DNA from: JACCWP01 sp963801045
GTDB taxonomy: Bacteria; Actinomycetota; Actinomycetes; Propionibacteriales; Nocardioidaceae
Reading direction: 5' to 3'
Length of the DNA stretch: 64,000 nt
Assembly: GCA_963801045.1 (NCBI GenBank)
Contig: CAWDDC010000003.1
Coordinates: 868,001 to 932,000 of the forward strand
The first letter of the stretch is position 1. Each line of letters starts with the position of its first letter. The notes beneath the pieces are model-generated. The model saw only the letters and a program-made list of their open reading frames with translations. It ran no database searches and was not told the origin of the DNA. Below, in pieces: positions 1 to 9,605 of this stretch. The position numbers were made by a program, and so were the translations under genes.

Positions 1-108
1 GAGCGGATCGAGACCGGGTACGGCGACGGACCGAAGGTGGGTGCGTTCCGATATGTCGGCACTGCGGTGAAGCCGCCGGAGGCCGGGGCACCCCCGCAGG
101 CATACTGA
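1..108 (+). CDS. 3' end of an unidentified protein
   Basis: Only the last 35 codons are inside the window, ending in TGA. The visible tail (…FRYVGTAVKPPEAGAPPQAY) carries no motif I recognise; the Pro/Ala/Gly-rich last residues suggest a flexible C-terminus. The stop lies 4 bases before the GTG of the next gene, so the two may be co-transcribed. No function can be given. Confidence 0.5.
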   Translation, partial: ERIETGYGDGPKVGAFRYVGTAVKPPEAGAPPQAY

Positions 109-112
109 ACGG

Positions 113-1316
113 GTGGCGGCGTCGATCCCTTCTCCCGTCCGAGACGCCGGCCTCCCCGACCGGTTCCGGCTGGACGCGTTGACCGCCGACCTCGACTCGC
201 CGCTCGCGATCGTCGATCTGCCGGCCTTCGACGCCAACGCCGCCGACCTCGTCCGTCGCGCCGCCGGCACCCCGGTCCGGGTGGCGACCAAGTCGGTACG
301 GTGCCGGACGCTGATCGATCGCGCGCTCGCGGTCCCGGGCTTCCGGGGCCTGATGACGTACTCGCTGACCGAGGCCCTGCGGTTGGCCGACGCCGGGCAC
401 GACGACATCCTGATGGCCTACCCCAGCGCCGGCCGCGCGGCGATCCGCGAGCTGGTCTCCGACGAGCGCCGCACCCGGGCGATCACGCTGATGGTCGACA
501 GCATCGAGCACCTCGACTTCATCGACGCGCTCGCGCCACCGCACACGCGCCCTCCGGTGCGGGTGTGCGTCGACATCGACACCTCGCTGCGCCTGGGGCG
601 GGCCTGGTTGGGGGTGCGGCAGGTCCCCGCTGCGCACGCCGGACGAGGTCACCGGCATGGTCGCGCAGCTGGCTGCGCGGCCGGGTGTGCAGGTGGTCGG
701 GCTGATGACCTACGAGGCCCAGGTGGCCGGGCTGCCGGACACCTCCGCTGCCGTCCGGGCGGTCAAGCGTGCCTCCCTCCGCGAGCTGTCCGGCCGGCGC
801 GCGAAGATCGTGCAGGCGGTGCGCGACATGGTCGACCTCGAGCTGGTCAACGCAGGCGGCACCGGCTCGCTGGAGGTCAGCGCTGCTGACCCGGAGGTGA
901 CCGAGGTGACCGCCGGGTCCGGCCTGTTCGGCCCGGGGCTGTTCACCGGCTACGCCTCCTTCAAGCCCAAGCCGGCGGTGCTGTTCGCGCTGCCGGTCGT
1001 CCGGCGCCCCTCGGCCGACGTCGCGACCTGCCGCGCCGGCGGCTACGTCGCCTCCGGGCCGGCCCACGCCAGCCGGCTGCCCACGCCGGTGCTCCCCACC
1101 GGACTGAAGCTGGTCAGCGCAGAGGGTGCGGGCGAGGTGCAGACCCCCGTACGCGGTCCGGCGGCCCGGCACCTGCGGGTCGGCGACCGGGTCTGGTTCC
1201 AGCACGCCAAGGCCGGCGAGATGTGCGAGCGGTTCGACCGGCTGCAGCTGCTCGAGGCCGACCGCCACGCCGGCAGCGTGGACACGTACCGCGGTGAGGG
1301 CTGGAACTTCGGATGA
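113..1316 (+). CDS. Amino acid aldolase/deaminase, alanine racemase N-terminal fold
   Basis: Probable PLP enzyme of the D-threonine aldolase / alanine-racemase-like barrel family (about 400 residues). The N-terminal part (DSPLAIVDLPAFDANAADL, then VATKSVRCRTL) matches the region where the family's Lys binds PLP (VATKS). The C-terminal part contains NAGGTGS, GSGLFGPGLF and a late H-x-K segment (FQHAKAGEMCERF) typical of the D-TA-like beta domain. The frame changes once near 620 (an extra base in gcggcaggtcc); both halves are otherwise continuous. Start GTG at 113; the stop overlaps the next gene's ATG by 4 bases. The true substrate (D-threonine, D-serine or other) cannot be told from sequence. 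Confidence 0.75.
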
Positions 1317-2590
1317 GCGGGGCCGCGGACGCCGGACGGATCTCGAGGGATCCCGGCGGCCAGGACGGCCCCGATGTCTCGGGATTCGTCGGCACCCGCT
1401 GGATCACGCTGCTGACCCTCGCCAACCTCGGTCTGTGGATGGCCCTGTTCACGCCCGTCCAGGTGCTGCTGCCCGACCAGGTCGCCGGCATCGACGAGGC
1501 GCACAAGGTCTCCATGCTGGGGATCGTGTCGGCGATCGGTGGCGCCATCGCGCTGGTCGGAGCGCCGTTGGCCGGTGCGCTGTCCGACCGCACGGCCTCG
1601 CGCTACGGCCGCCGCCACCCGTGGACGCTCGGCGGTGCGCTGGTCACCGCGGGCGCACTGCTCGCGCTGGCCGAGCAGGACACGATCGCCGGAGTCGCCA
1701 TCTGCTGGGGCCTCGCCCAGCTCGCGATGAACGCCGTGCTCGCCGCACTCACCGCCGCGGTCCCCGACCACGTGCCGGTGCCGCAACGGGGAACCGTCTC
1801 GGGCTGGCTCGGCCTGCCGCAGTGCATCGGCGTGGTCGTCGGCACCGTGCTGGTGACCACCGCGTTCACCAGCCAGCGGGCCGGGTACGCCGTTCTCGCG
1901 GTCGCCCTCGTGGTGCTGGTGCTGCCGTTCGTGCTCGGCACCGATGACCCCGCGCACCCGAGGGCTGAACGGGAGGCCCCCGCGTGGAGCGGGTTCGCGG
2001 CCGGTGCCTGGGCCGCGCTGCAGGCACCACCCGGACTTCGCGTGGGCGCTCGGCACCCGCTTCCTCGTCATGCTCGGCAACGCCCTCGGGACCATGTACC
2101 TGCTCTACTTCCTCGAGGACGAGGTCGGCGTCGACGACCCCGAGCTCGGGCTGCTGGTCCTGGTGCTCGTCTACAGCCTCGGGGTGCTGTGCTCGGCGGT
2201 GCCGGGCGGCATGGCCAGCGACCGGGCCGGCCGGCGCAAGCCGTTCGTCGTGGCCTCGGGTGCGGTGATGGCACTGGCGGCCGCCCTGCTTGCCGTCGTG
2301 CCGACGATGCCGGCGGCGGTCGTCGCCGCCGCGCTCCTGGGGCTGGGCTACGGGCTCTACCTCGCCGTCGACTCCGCGCTGATCACGCAGGTGCTGCCGC
2401 ACCCGGAGTCCTACGCCCGCGACCTGGGCGTGCTCAACATCGCCGGCGCGGCACCCGCTCGTGCTCGCCCCCGCCCTGGCTGCGCTGGTGGTCAACGAGC
2501 TCGGCGGCTACCCGGTGCTGTACGTGCTCACCGCCGGCCGTCACCCTCGCCGGCGGCCTGCTGGTGCGCCGGATCAAGGCGGTGCCGTGA
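1313..2590 (+). CDS. MFS transporter with an in-frame palindromic element near the N-terminus
   Basis: Twelve-helix major facilitator of the sugar-cation-symporter/Atg22-like kind: first helix at WITLLTLANLGLWMALF, the loop 2-3 signature GALSDRTASRYGRRHPW, and the second-half repeat GGMASDRAGRRKPF. Frame breaks near 2018, 2450 and 2540 split it into segments that together make about 425 residues. Residues about 8-26 are encoded by a diverged copy of the window's ~57-bp palindromic element (1334-1390). That would explain the unusually polar, glycine-rich lead before the first helix. It overlaps the aldolase before it (ATGA) and the oxidase after it (GTGA), so all three are probably translationally coupled. 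The substrate is unknown. Confidence 0.7.
   Translation: MSGAADAGRISRDPGGQDGPDVSGFVGTRWITLLTLANLGLWMALFTPVQVLLPDQVAGIDEAHKVSMLGIVSAIGGAIALVGAPLAGALSDRTASRYGRRHPWTLGGALVTAGALLALAEQDTIAGVAICWGLAQLAMNAVLAALTAAVPDHVPVPQRGTVSGWLGLPQCIGVVVGTVLVTTAFTSQRAGYAVLAVALVVLVLPFVLGTDDPAHPRAEREAPAWSGFAAGAWAALQAPPGLRVGARHPLPRHARQRPRDHVPALLPRGRGRRRRPRARAAGPGARLQPRGAVLGGAGRHGQRPGRPAQAVRRGLGCGDGTGGRPACRRADDAGGGRRRRAPGAGLRALPRRRLRADHAGAAAPGVLRPRPGRAQHRRRGTRSCSPPPWLRWWSTSSAATRCCTCSPPAVTLAGGLLVRRIKAVP
1334..1390 (+). repeat. Palindromic element copy E1, inside the MFS coding sequence
   Basis: A diverged copy of the ~57-bp element seen five more times between 11.1 and 15.6 kb. It opens with GGACGGATCTCGAG and closes with GATGTCTCGGGATTCGTC, matching the other copies' arms with changes in the stem. 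It is read through in frame as part of the MFS N-terminus (…GRISRD…DVSGF…). Confidence 0.55.
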
Positions 2591-3905
2591 CCGAGACCGA
2601 GCCGTGGCGCAACTGGGCGGGCACCGTCACCGCCCACCCGGTCCGCGTGGTGCGGCCGCGCACGGTCGACGAGCTGGTGGCGGAGGTACGCCGCGCCGCG
2701 GCCGACGGGCTGCGGGTCCGGGCCGTGGGTGCGGGCCACTCGTTCACCGACGCCGCCGTCACCGACGGCGTCATGGTCGACATGACGGCGCTCGACCGGG
2801 CGGTCATCGACACCGCGACCCGACAGGTCACCGTCGAGGGCGGCAGCACGCTGCGCCGGCTCAACCGCCGGCTCGCCGCACACGGGCTGGCGATGGCCAA
2901 CCTCGGCGACATCGACCTGCAGACCGTGAGCGGCGCGCTGGCGACCGGCACCCACGGCACCGGACTGGCGCTCGGCGGGACTCGCGACCCAGGTGACGGC
3001 TCTCGAGCTCGTGCTCGCGGACGGATCAGCTGGTGCGCTGCGCCGCCGACGAGCGCCCCGAGCTGTTCGCCGCCGCCCTGGTCGGGCTGGGCGCCTACGG
3101 CGTCGTCGCCACGGTCACGCTGCAGTGCGTGCCGGCGTTCCTCTGCACGCGCGGGAGACGCCGCTGCCGCTGCAGGAGGTGCTCGAAGACTTCGACGAGC
3201 TCGCCGCGATGCACGACCACGTCGAGGCGTACTGGTTCCCGCACACCGACCGGGCGCTGCTCAAGCGCAACGACCGGGTGCCCGACGACATCCAGCGCCA
3301 GCCCCGTTCCTGGTTCCGCTCGTTCGTCGACGACGAAGTGCTGGCCAACGGTGCCTACGGGGCGGCGCAGCGGATGGTCGCGCGCCGGCCCGGGCGATGG
3401 GCGCCGCGGCTGCAGCGGCTCGCCGCGAGCACGTGGTCCACCAGCGAGCACGTCGACGACTCGTACGCGATCTTCTGCTCGCCCCGACGGGTGCGCTTCG
3501 TCGAGATGGAGTACGCCGTCCCGCGGGCGGCGCTCGGGCGACGTGGTGCGCGACCTGAAGCGGTGGGTGGAGGCCGAGCGGGAGCCGGTGAGCTTCCCGG
3601 TCGAGCTGCGGGTGGCCGCGGCCGACGACATCTGGTTGTCCACCGCGCACGGGCGCGAGACGGCCTACGTCGCCGTGCACCAGTACCACCGGCTGCCGCA
3701 CGAGCGGTGGTTCGCCCACGCCGAGGCCGTCGCCACCGCCGTCGGCGGTCGACCGCACTGGGGCAAGCTGCACGGGCTCGACGCGGACTCGCTGGCCGGG
3801 CGCTACCCGCGCTTCGCCGACGCCGTCCGGGTGCGCCGCGAGGTCGACCCCGAGGGCCGGTTCGCCAACGCCTACCTCGACCGGGTGCTCGGCCCGCTGG
3901 ACTGA
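2587..3905 (+). CDS. FAD-linked oxidase, L-gulonolactone / D-arabinono-1,4-lactone oxidase family
   Basis: Aldonolactone-oxidase-type flavoprotein (VAO superfamily). Residues about 15-175 form the FAD-binding domain, with VRPRTVDELVAEVRRA and VRAVGAGHSFTDAAVTDG; the latter carries the family H-S motif. GALATGTHGTG follows. The C-terminal ALO domain shows EAYWFPHTDRALLKRNDR and ends with HWGKLHGLDADSLAGRYPRF and RREVDPEGRFAN, the conserved end of this family (HWGK-H). About 440 residues, the usual length. Frame breaks near 2985, 3030, 3150 and 3535. GTG start overlaps the MFS stop. The natural substrate may be a sugar lactone or alditol; ascorbate synthesis should not be assumed. Confidence 0.78.
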
Positions 3906-3943
3906 GCACCCGGCGTCGCCGGCCGTGCGGGCAGACTGGTGCC

Positions 3944-5216
3944 GTGGCCCTCCGCATCCTCGCCGCCAAGCCCAGCTCGCAGCTGCTGGCGCTGCCCTGG
4001 CACCTGCCGCTGGAGGAGTGGCCCGACGACTGCCAGGTGCCGCTGGCCCGCGGCATCTCCCGGCACGTCGTGCGCTTCGTACGGGTCGACCACGAGGTCT
4101 ACGCCGCCAAGGAGACCCGCGAGTCGTGGGCCTGGCGCGAGTACGGGCTGCTGCGCAACCTGCGCCGACTCGACCTGCCGACCGTGGAGCCGGTCGGCGT
4201 GGTGACCGGCCGGGTGACCGAGGCGGGGACCGAGCTCGAGCCCTGCCTGCTCACCCGGCACCTGCCGCACTCGCTGCCCTACCGCGCACTGTTCTCGCAG
4301 CGGCTGCGGCCCGAGACCATCCGGCAGGTCGTGGACGCGCTGGTGGTGCTGCTGGTGCGGCTGCACGTCGAGGGCTTCTGGTGGGGCGACTGCTCGCTGT
4401 CCAACACCCTCTTCCGGCGCAGCGCGGGAGAGTTCGCGGCCTACCTCGTCGACGCGGAGACCGGCGAGCTGCACGCGCGGCTGTCCGACGGCCAGCGCGC
4501 GCACGACCTCGACCTGGTGCAGACCAACGTCTACGGCGAGCTGCTCGACCTCGAGGCCGGCGACCTGCTCAGCGACGAGGTCGACCCGGAGGGGTTGGTG
4601 CAGCGGATCGCCGACCGCTACGACGACCTGTGGGGCGCGCTCACCGGCGTGGAGGAGTTCGACACGGCGGAGACCTGGCGTTTCGAGCAGCGCATCCACG
4701 AGCTCAACGAGCTCGGCTTCGACGTCGAGGAGCTGGACATCGTCACCGACTGGGACGGCGCGTCCGTACGCATCCAGCCCGCCGTCGTGGAGGCCGGCCA
4801 CCACCGCCGCCGGCTGCAGGGCCTCACCGGGCTCGACGTGGAGGAGCCGCAGGCACGGCGGCTGCTCAACGACCTGGACACGTTCACCGCCGCGCAGGAC
4901 CTGCAGGGCGAGGACCCGATGATCGTCGCGCACCGCTGGCTCACGCTAGGTGTACGAGCCGTTGTGGGCGATGGTGCCGGACGAGCTGCGCGACCGGCTC
5001 GAACCCGCCGAGCTGTTCCACGAGGTGCTCGAGCACCGTTGGTACCTGTCCCAGGAGAAGGGTGCAGAGGTGGACTTCTTCGACGCGGCGCGCTCGTACA
5101 TCGAGGACGTGCTGCCGCAGCGCTCGCAGACGTTGTCCGGCGCCGTGCCCACGTCGCTGGACGACGACCTGCTGGAGCCGGCGCTCGGCACCGACGACGA
5201 TCTGCTCGACTCATGA
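3944..5216 (+). CDS. DUF4032 family protein (kinase-like fold)
   Basis: Actinobacterial DUF4032 protein of about 420 residues with a lipopolysaccharide-kinase-like N-terminal half. Kinase-like marks are VYAAKETRESWAWREYGLLRNL (candidate ATP-binding Lys) and GFWWGDCSLSNTLFRR followed by YLVDAETGEL, which resemble the catalytic loop and DxE metal-binding segment of aminoglycoside/RIO-like kinases. The C-terminal half contains DIVTDWDGASVRIQP and a long acidic tail ending LGTDDDLLDS. One frame break near 4945. GTG start 38 bases after the oxidase stop. Function is unknown; whether it phosphorylates anything is inference from fold only. Confidence 0.7.
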
Positions 5217-5822
5217 GCGGCGACGCCCGCGGTGCCTACGCCGATGCCGCGACCTGGTTCGTGTCGCTCGTCCGGCAGGTCGACGGACGGTGGGACGAGC
5301 CCGGTCTGGGCTCCTGGTCCGTACGCGACCTCGTCGGTCACACCAGCCGGGCGCTGCTCACCGTGGAGTCGTACCTGCGCGAAGGTCCGGGGCCGGTCGA
5401 GGCACCGTCGGCGGTCGACTACTTCCTCCGCTCCCGCGAGGCGCTGGCCGACGCGGAGGCGGTGGCCGAGCGCGGGCGGCAGGCGGGCGCGGCCCTCGGC
5501 GACGACCCGCCCGCCGCGGTCGCCGTCATCGCCGAGCGGGTGCTGGCGCTGGTCGCCGCGGCGGGCGTGGACGACTACGCCGCCACCCCGGTGGGCGACA
5601 TGTGGCTCAGCCGACTACCTGCCCACGCGTACGTTCGAGCTGGTGGTGCACGGCTGCGACCTCGCGGCGGCGTGCGGCCTGCCGGTCGACGTGCCGGTGC
5701 CTGCGGCGGCCGAGGCCGGCGCGGTCGCTGCCGGCCTCGCGGCCCACGACGGCAACGCGGCCGACCTGCTGCTGGCAGCGACCGGACGGCGGCCGCTGCC
5801 GCCCGGCTTCACGGTGCTGTGA
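5213..5822 (+). CDS. Maleylpyruvate isomerase-fold (DinB-like, mycothiol-dependent) protein
   Basis: About 203 residues with the mycothiol-dependent maleylpyruvate isomerase N-terminal fold: WSVRDLVGHTSRALLTVESYL has the first conserved His of the family's metal site, and TFELVVHGCDLAAACGLPVD supplies the last (His before GxDLA). Such proteins are four-helix DinB-like enzymes; most have no proven substrate. One frame break near 5608 between GDMWLS and DYLPTRTFE. ATG overlaps the DUF4032 stop by 4 bases, so it closes this plus-strand operon. Confidence 0.7.
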
Positions 5823-5874
5823 GACGTCCGGCTGCGTGAGCGGACGCATCGCCGGCGCCGTGCAGCCGGGCGGC

Positions 5875-6471
5875 TCAGACCCCGACGGGGTCGCGGGTGC
5901 GAGCGGCGGCCCAGGCGAGACCAGCCTGGGCCGCCGCCCATTCCTCCACCGGGCCTGGGTCCGGTCCGAGCTCGGAACCCTCGACGACCAGTGACGTCGT
6001 CGGGGTGCTGGCACCGAGCTCGACCAGCAGCGGACGCAGATGGGTGTCGGCGGCGAGCCGGTGCCCTGGCTGGGCCACCAGCATCAACGGGACCGCGACG
6101 ACGCCCACCAGCGGGCTCGGGCCGTACCGGTCGAGGAATGCTTTGAGCAGCCCGGTGTAGCTGGCCTTGCAGACGGGGCTCGCGACGATCAGCACCGACG
6201 ACGAGGCGACCAGCCGCAGCGCCTCGTCGATGTCCGCGTCCGGCCCGCGGAACAGGTGCGGGGCCAGGTGGGCCAGGTCGATCACCCGCGGGCCGGGCTG
6301 CGCGCCGGCGGTGGTCGCGCCGCCGGGGGTGGCCGCGTCGCCGGCGGCGGCCTGCTCGGCTGCCAGGGCGTCGGCGGTGCGCAGGGCCACCTCGAGAGTG
6401 CGCGAGCCCGGCCGCGGGTTGCCACAGAGCACGGTCAGCGGACCGTACGCGATGGTGGTGGTGATCGTCAC
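5875..6471 (-). CDS. NAD(P)H-dependent FMN reductase (flavodoxin-like fold)
   Basis: Intact 198-residue flavin reductase. The FMN-phosphate loop CGNPRPGSRT near the N-terminus and SPVCKASYTGLLKAFLDRYG are the two family signatures (compare MsuE/SsuE). It would supply FMNH2 to a two-component monooxygenase, but none is seen beside it; the neighbour upstream is an acyl-CoA dehydrogenase. An Ala/Gly-rich insert (AAAGDAATPGGATTAGAQPG) lies around residue 45. The GTG at 6471 is preceded by a good promoter placing the transcription start at or within a base or two of the codon, so the mRNA is probably leaderless. A role in sulfonate sulfur assimilation is possible but unproven. Confidence 0.8.
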   Translation of the reverse strand: MTITTTIAYGPLTVLCGNPRPGSRTLEVALRTADALAAEQAAAGDAATPGGATTAGAQPGPRVIDLAHLAPHLFRGPDADIDEALRLVASSSVLIVASPVCKASYTGLLKAFLDRYGPSPLVGVVAVPLMLVAQPGHRLAADTHLRPLLVELGASTPTTSLVVEGSELGPDPGPVEEWAAAQAGLAWAAARTRDPVGV

Positions 6472-6478
6472 GCGCTTA

Positions 6479-6507
6479 ACTCTAGTGACTTGACTGACTT
6501 AAAGCAA
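6479..6507 (-). promoter_or_regulatory. Candidate promoter of the FMN reductase gene
   Basis: On the minus strand TTGCTT (6507-6502) and TAGAGT (6484-6479) are separated by exactly 17 bases in an AT-rich patch unlike its surroundings. The spacer repeats AAGTCA (AAGTCAGTCAAGTCA), a possible operator. The expected start point falls at about 6472, next to the GTG. Confidence 0.45.
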
Positions 6508-6520
6508 GAACCTTGTCGGG

Positions 6521-7678
6521 TCAGTCGCGGTGCTCGGCGAGCAGGTGCCGGGCGATGACCATCCGCTGCACCTGGTTGGTGCCCTCGAAGATCTGGGTCA
6601 CCTTGGCCTCGCGCATGTACCGCTCGACCGGGAAGTCGCGGGTGTAGCCGTAGCCGCCGAGCACCTGCACGGCGTCGGTGGTGACCCGCATGGCGGCGTC
6701 GGTCGCGACCAGCTTGGCGATCGACGCCTGCCGGCTGAACGGTCGGCCGGCGTCGCGCAGCCGCGCGGCGTGCAGGTACGTCGCCCGCGCCGACTCCACC
6801 GCGGCGGCCATGTCGGCGAGCAGGAACTGCAGCCCCTGGAAGTCCGCGATCGGCTTGCCGAACTGCTCGCGCCCGACCGCGTACGCCGCCGCCGTGTCCA
6901 GCGCCGACTGAGCGAGCCCGGTGGCGCAGGCGGAGATGCCGAGCCGTCCCGAGTCGAGTGCGGCGAGCGCGATCCGCATGCCGGCACCCTCCTCGCCGAC
7001 CAGGTGGCCGGCCGGGACCCGTACACCGTCGAGCAGCACCTGCGTGGTGGTCGAGCCGGTCAGGCCCATCTTCTGCTCCGGCGCACCGTAGGAGAGGCCG
7101 TCGAGGCCGGCCGGCACGTGGAACGCCGAGACCCCGCGGGTGCGGTCGGGCGAGGTGCGCGCGAAGACCAGGTAGAAGTCGGCCTCGCCGCCGTGGGTGA
7201 TCCACGCCTTGGTGCCGGTGAGCACGTAGTCGTCGCCGTCGCGCACCGCCTTGGTGCTCATCGCGGCGATGTCGGAGCCGGCCTGCGCCTCCGACAGGCA
7301 GTAGGCGCCGAGCTGGGAGCCGCCGAGCATGTCCGGGCAGCAGCCGCTTGCGCTGCCCGTCATCGCCGAACGTCGCGACCGCCCAGCTGGCCAGCGAGTG
7401 CACCGAGACGCCGACGCCCACGCTCATCCAGGCGCCGGCGATCTCCTCCAGCGCCTGCAGGTAGACCTCGTACGGCTGGTCGCCGCCGCCGAACTCCTCC
7501 GGGTAGGGCAGCGCCAGCAAACCCGGCCTGCGCCCAGCAGGCTGAACACGTCGCGCGGGAAGGCACCCGCCGCCTCGTCGGCGGCGGCTCGCGGAGCGAG
7601 CCGCTCGGCCGCGATCTCGCGGGTCAGCGCGAGGAGGTCGTAGGCCTCCTCGGTGGGCAGCAGACGCTCGACGGCCAT
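6521..7678 (-). CDS. Acyl-CoA dehydrogenase
   Basis: FAD-dependent acyl-CoA dehydrogenase, about 385 residues. The FAD/substrate signature YCLSEAQAGSDIAAM, the C-terminal signature QVLGGYGYTRDFPVERYMREAKV and the catalytic-base region IFEGTNQVQRMVIAR (Glu of FEGT) are all present, as in short-chain/isovaleryl-type enzymes. Frame breaks near 7340 and 7525 separate the N-terminal helical domain from the rest. ATG at 7678 follows the DUF427 stop by 5 bases, suggesting co-transcription from 8545. The acyl substrate is not defined by the sequence. Confidence 0.85.
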
Positions 7679-7683
7679 GCCGG

Positions 7684-8545
7684 TCAGAGTAGGTGACCGG
7701 TGCCGCGCGGGATCGGCGTGCTGAACGGGGTCACCGGCCGGGCGCGCCGCTCGCCGTCGACGATGACATCGACCTGCTCGTTGAAGAAGCAGACCATGTC
7801 CTTGACCGGCGAGCGCGTCGGTGAGCGGGTCCCGGTAGGTCCAGCAGACGTCGATCTCGCCGTCAGCGGTCGTCACCGCCCAGTAGTCGGCGAACCCCTT
7901 GTACGCGCACACGGTCCGACTGGTGCTGGACAGCATCACGTCGATGCGCACGTCCTCAGCGGGCAGGTACCAGCGGGGCGGCAGCATGGTCTCGAGCGAG
8001 CACCGACGGGTGGTGGCTGTCGGCGAGCAGGACGCCGTCGCTCTCGATCCGTACGTGCGGGCCGCTGCGCCTGACGTCGATGCGCTTGAACGGGTCCCGC
8101 GGGTGGCCGACGACCGGCTCCTCCTCCTCCAGCCAGCGGTCGAACGCGGTGAAGTCGAGCACCACGTGGCCGGGGAGGTCAGGGTCATCGATCCGGAAGG
8201 CCGCCCCTCCCGCCAGCCGCCGCCGACCTCGACCGCCAGCTCCTCGCCCGGCGAGGTGTGCAGGCGGAACATCCCCGGCGGGAGCATCCGCAGCCCGGGG
8301 AAGACATCCACCGCGTGGTCCGCGTACTCGGGCGGCGGCCGACGGATCGGCCGCAACCCGGCAAGCACATCCTGTTCCGGCACCGCGTAGTAGGGCACCA
8401 GGCGGCCCGGCTCCCACACCACCTGCGCGCGGACCGAGTCGACGGCTGTCCGGTCACCGTCGAAGGCGCGCAACCGCACCACCATGGGTTCGTGCAGCAG
8501 CACGTCGTGCGTGCCCAGCCAGGCTTCGCCTGCTCGTCGGGCCAT
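7684..8545 (-). CDS. DUF427 domain protein (two domains)
   Basis: DUF427 protein with two copies of the small beta domain. The first runs through VRAQVVWEPGRLVPYYAVPEQDV. The second has ETMLPPRWYLPAEDVRIDVM, VCAYKGFADYWAV and, after a frame break, VKDMVCFFNEQVDV, which is the family's terminal signature. Breaks near 7810, 8005 and 8190. About 285 residues. Biochemical function is unknown for the family. It is first in a two-gene minus-strand unit with the acyl-CoA dehydrogenase. Confidence 0.75.
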
Positions 8546-8582
8546 GGGGCGACTGTCGGGCGGACGCGGGCGGGCGTCAAGG

Positions 8583-8629
8583 GGCCCGGGCGCGGAGCTC
8601 CCCGTTGTTTCAGGCCTGACGCCCGGGCC
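8583..8629 (-). terminator. Hairpin between rlmB and the DUF427 gene
   Basis: A perfect 10-base inverted repeat (GGCCCGGGCG at 8583-8592 and CGCCCGGGCC at 8620-8629) with a 27-base loop lies 19 bases past the rlmB stop. No long U tract follows, as is usual in this GC range, so terminator function is inferred from position. Confidence 0.4.
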
Positions 8630-8647
8630 GTCTCCGCAGTAGGCCAG

Positions 8648-9601
8648 TCACGCTCGCCGGCGGGCGACCTCGTACAGCGCGATCCCGGCGGCGACGCCGG
8701 CGTTGAGCGACTCGAGGTCGGAGACCATCGGGATGGTCACCAGCACGTCGCAGCGCTCGCGGACCAGCCGGGACAACCCGCCACCCTCGCTGCCGACCAC
8801 CAGCACCAGCGGGCCGTCGGCGAGCTCGAGGTCGCCGAGCGCGAGGTCACCGTCAGCCGCGAGACCGGCCACCATCAGACCGGCCTGCTGGTAGGCGGTG
8901 AGCTGGCGGGTCAGGTTCGTCGCTCGGGCGACCGGCAGCCGCGCGGCCGCCCCCGCCGATGCCTTCCACGCGCCGGCGGTCATGCCGGCCGAACGGCGCT
9001 CGGGCACTACGACGCCGTGCGCGCCGAAGCCGGCCGCCGAGCGGACCACCGCGCCGAGGTTGCGCGGGTCGGTCACGCCGTCGAGGGCGACGACCAACGG
9101 GTCCTCGCCGGCGTCGGTGGCCCGCTGGACGAGGTCGTCGGGGTGCGCGTAGTCGTACGGCGGGACCTTGGCGGCCACGCCCTGGTGCACCGCGCCGTCG
9201 GTGGACCGGTCGAGCTCGGCGCGGGGCACCTCGAGGATGCCGATGCCCTGCTCGGCGGCGGTGCGGAACACCTCGCGCAGCCGGTCGTCGCGCTCCGCGC
9301 GCTCGGCGACGTAGAGGCTGGTCACCGGCACCCTGGCGCGCAGTGCCTCGACCACCGCGTTGCGCCCGGCCACCCACTCGCTGTCGCCACGGCCGCGGGG
9401 CCGTCGGTTGGACGTACGCGGAGCGGAGCGCTTCTCGGCGGCCTTCCGCTGCCGGTAGGCCTTGTGGTTGGGCCGCTCGGCGGCCTTGGGGGTCGGGCCC
9501 TTGCCCTCGAGACCGCGCTTGACCCGGCCGCCGGAGCCGGCGGTCGGATTGCCCTTGCCGGTCTTGCGGATCGCACCCTTGCGCTTGCTGTTGCCCGGCA
9601 C
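8648..9601 (-). CDS. rlmB: 23S rRNA (guanosine-2251-2'-O)-methyltransferase RlmB
   Basis: Intact SpoU-family (SPOUT fold) rRNA methyltransferase, about 317 residues, methylating G2251 in the peptidyl-tRNA P loop of 23S rRNA with S-adenosylmethionine. A lysine/arginine-rich 75-residue lead (KRKGAIRKTGKGN…) typical of actinobacterial homologues precedes the core. Motif 1 is VALDGVTDPRNLGAVVRSA, motif 2 LVVGSEGGGLSRLV and motif 3 IPMVSDLESLNAGVAAGIALYE. GTG start at 9601 sits 4 bases after the cysS stop, the conserved cysS-rlmB order. Confidence 0.9.
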   Translation of the reverse strand: MPGNSKRKGAIRKTGKGNPTAGSGGRVKRGLEGKGPTPKAAERPNHKAYRQRKAAEKRSAPRTSNRRPRGRGDSEWVAGRNAVVEALRARVPVTSLYVAERAERDDRLREVFRTAAEQGIGILEVPRAELDRSTDGAVHQGVAAKVPPYDYAHPDDLVQRATDAGEDPLVVALDGVTDPRNLGAVVRSAAGFGAHGVVVPERRSAGMTAGAWKASAGAAARLPVARATNLTRQLTAYQQAGLMVAGLAADGDLALGDLELADGPLVLVVGSEGGGLSRLVRERCDVLVTIPMVSDLESLNAGVAAGIALYEVARRRA

Positions 9602-9605
9602 CCGA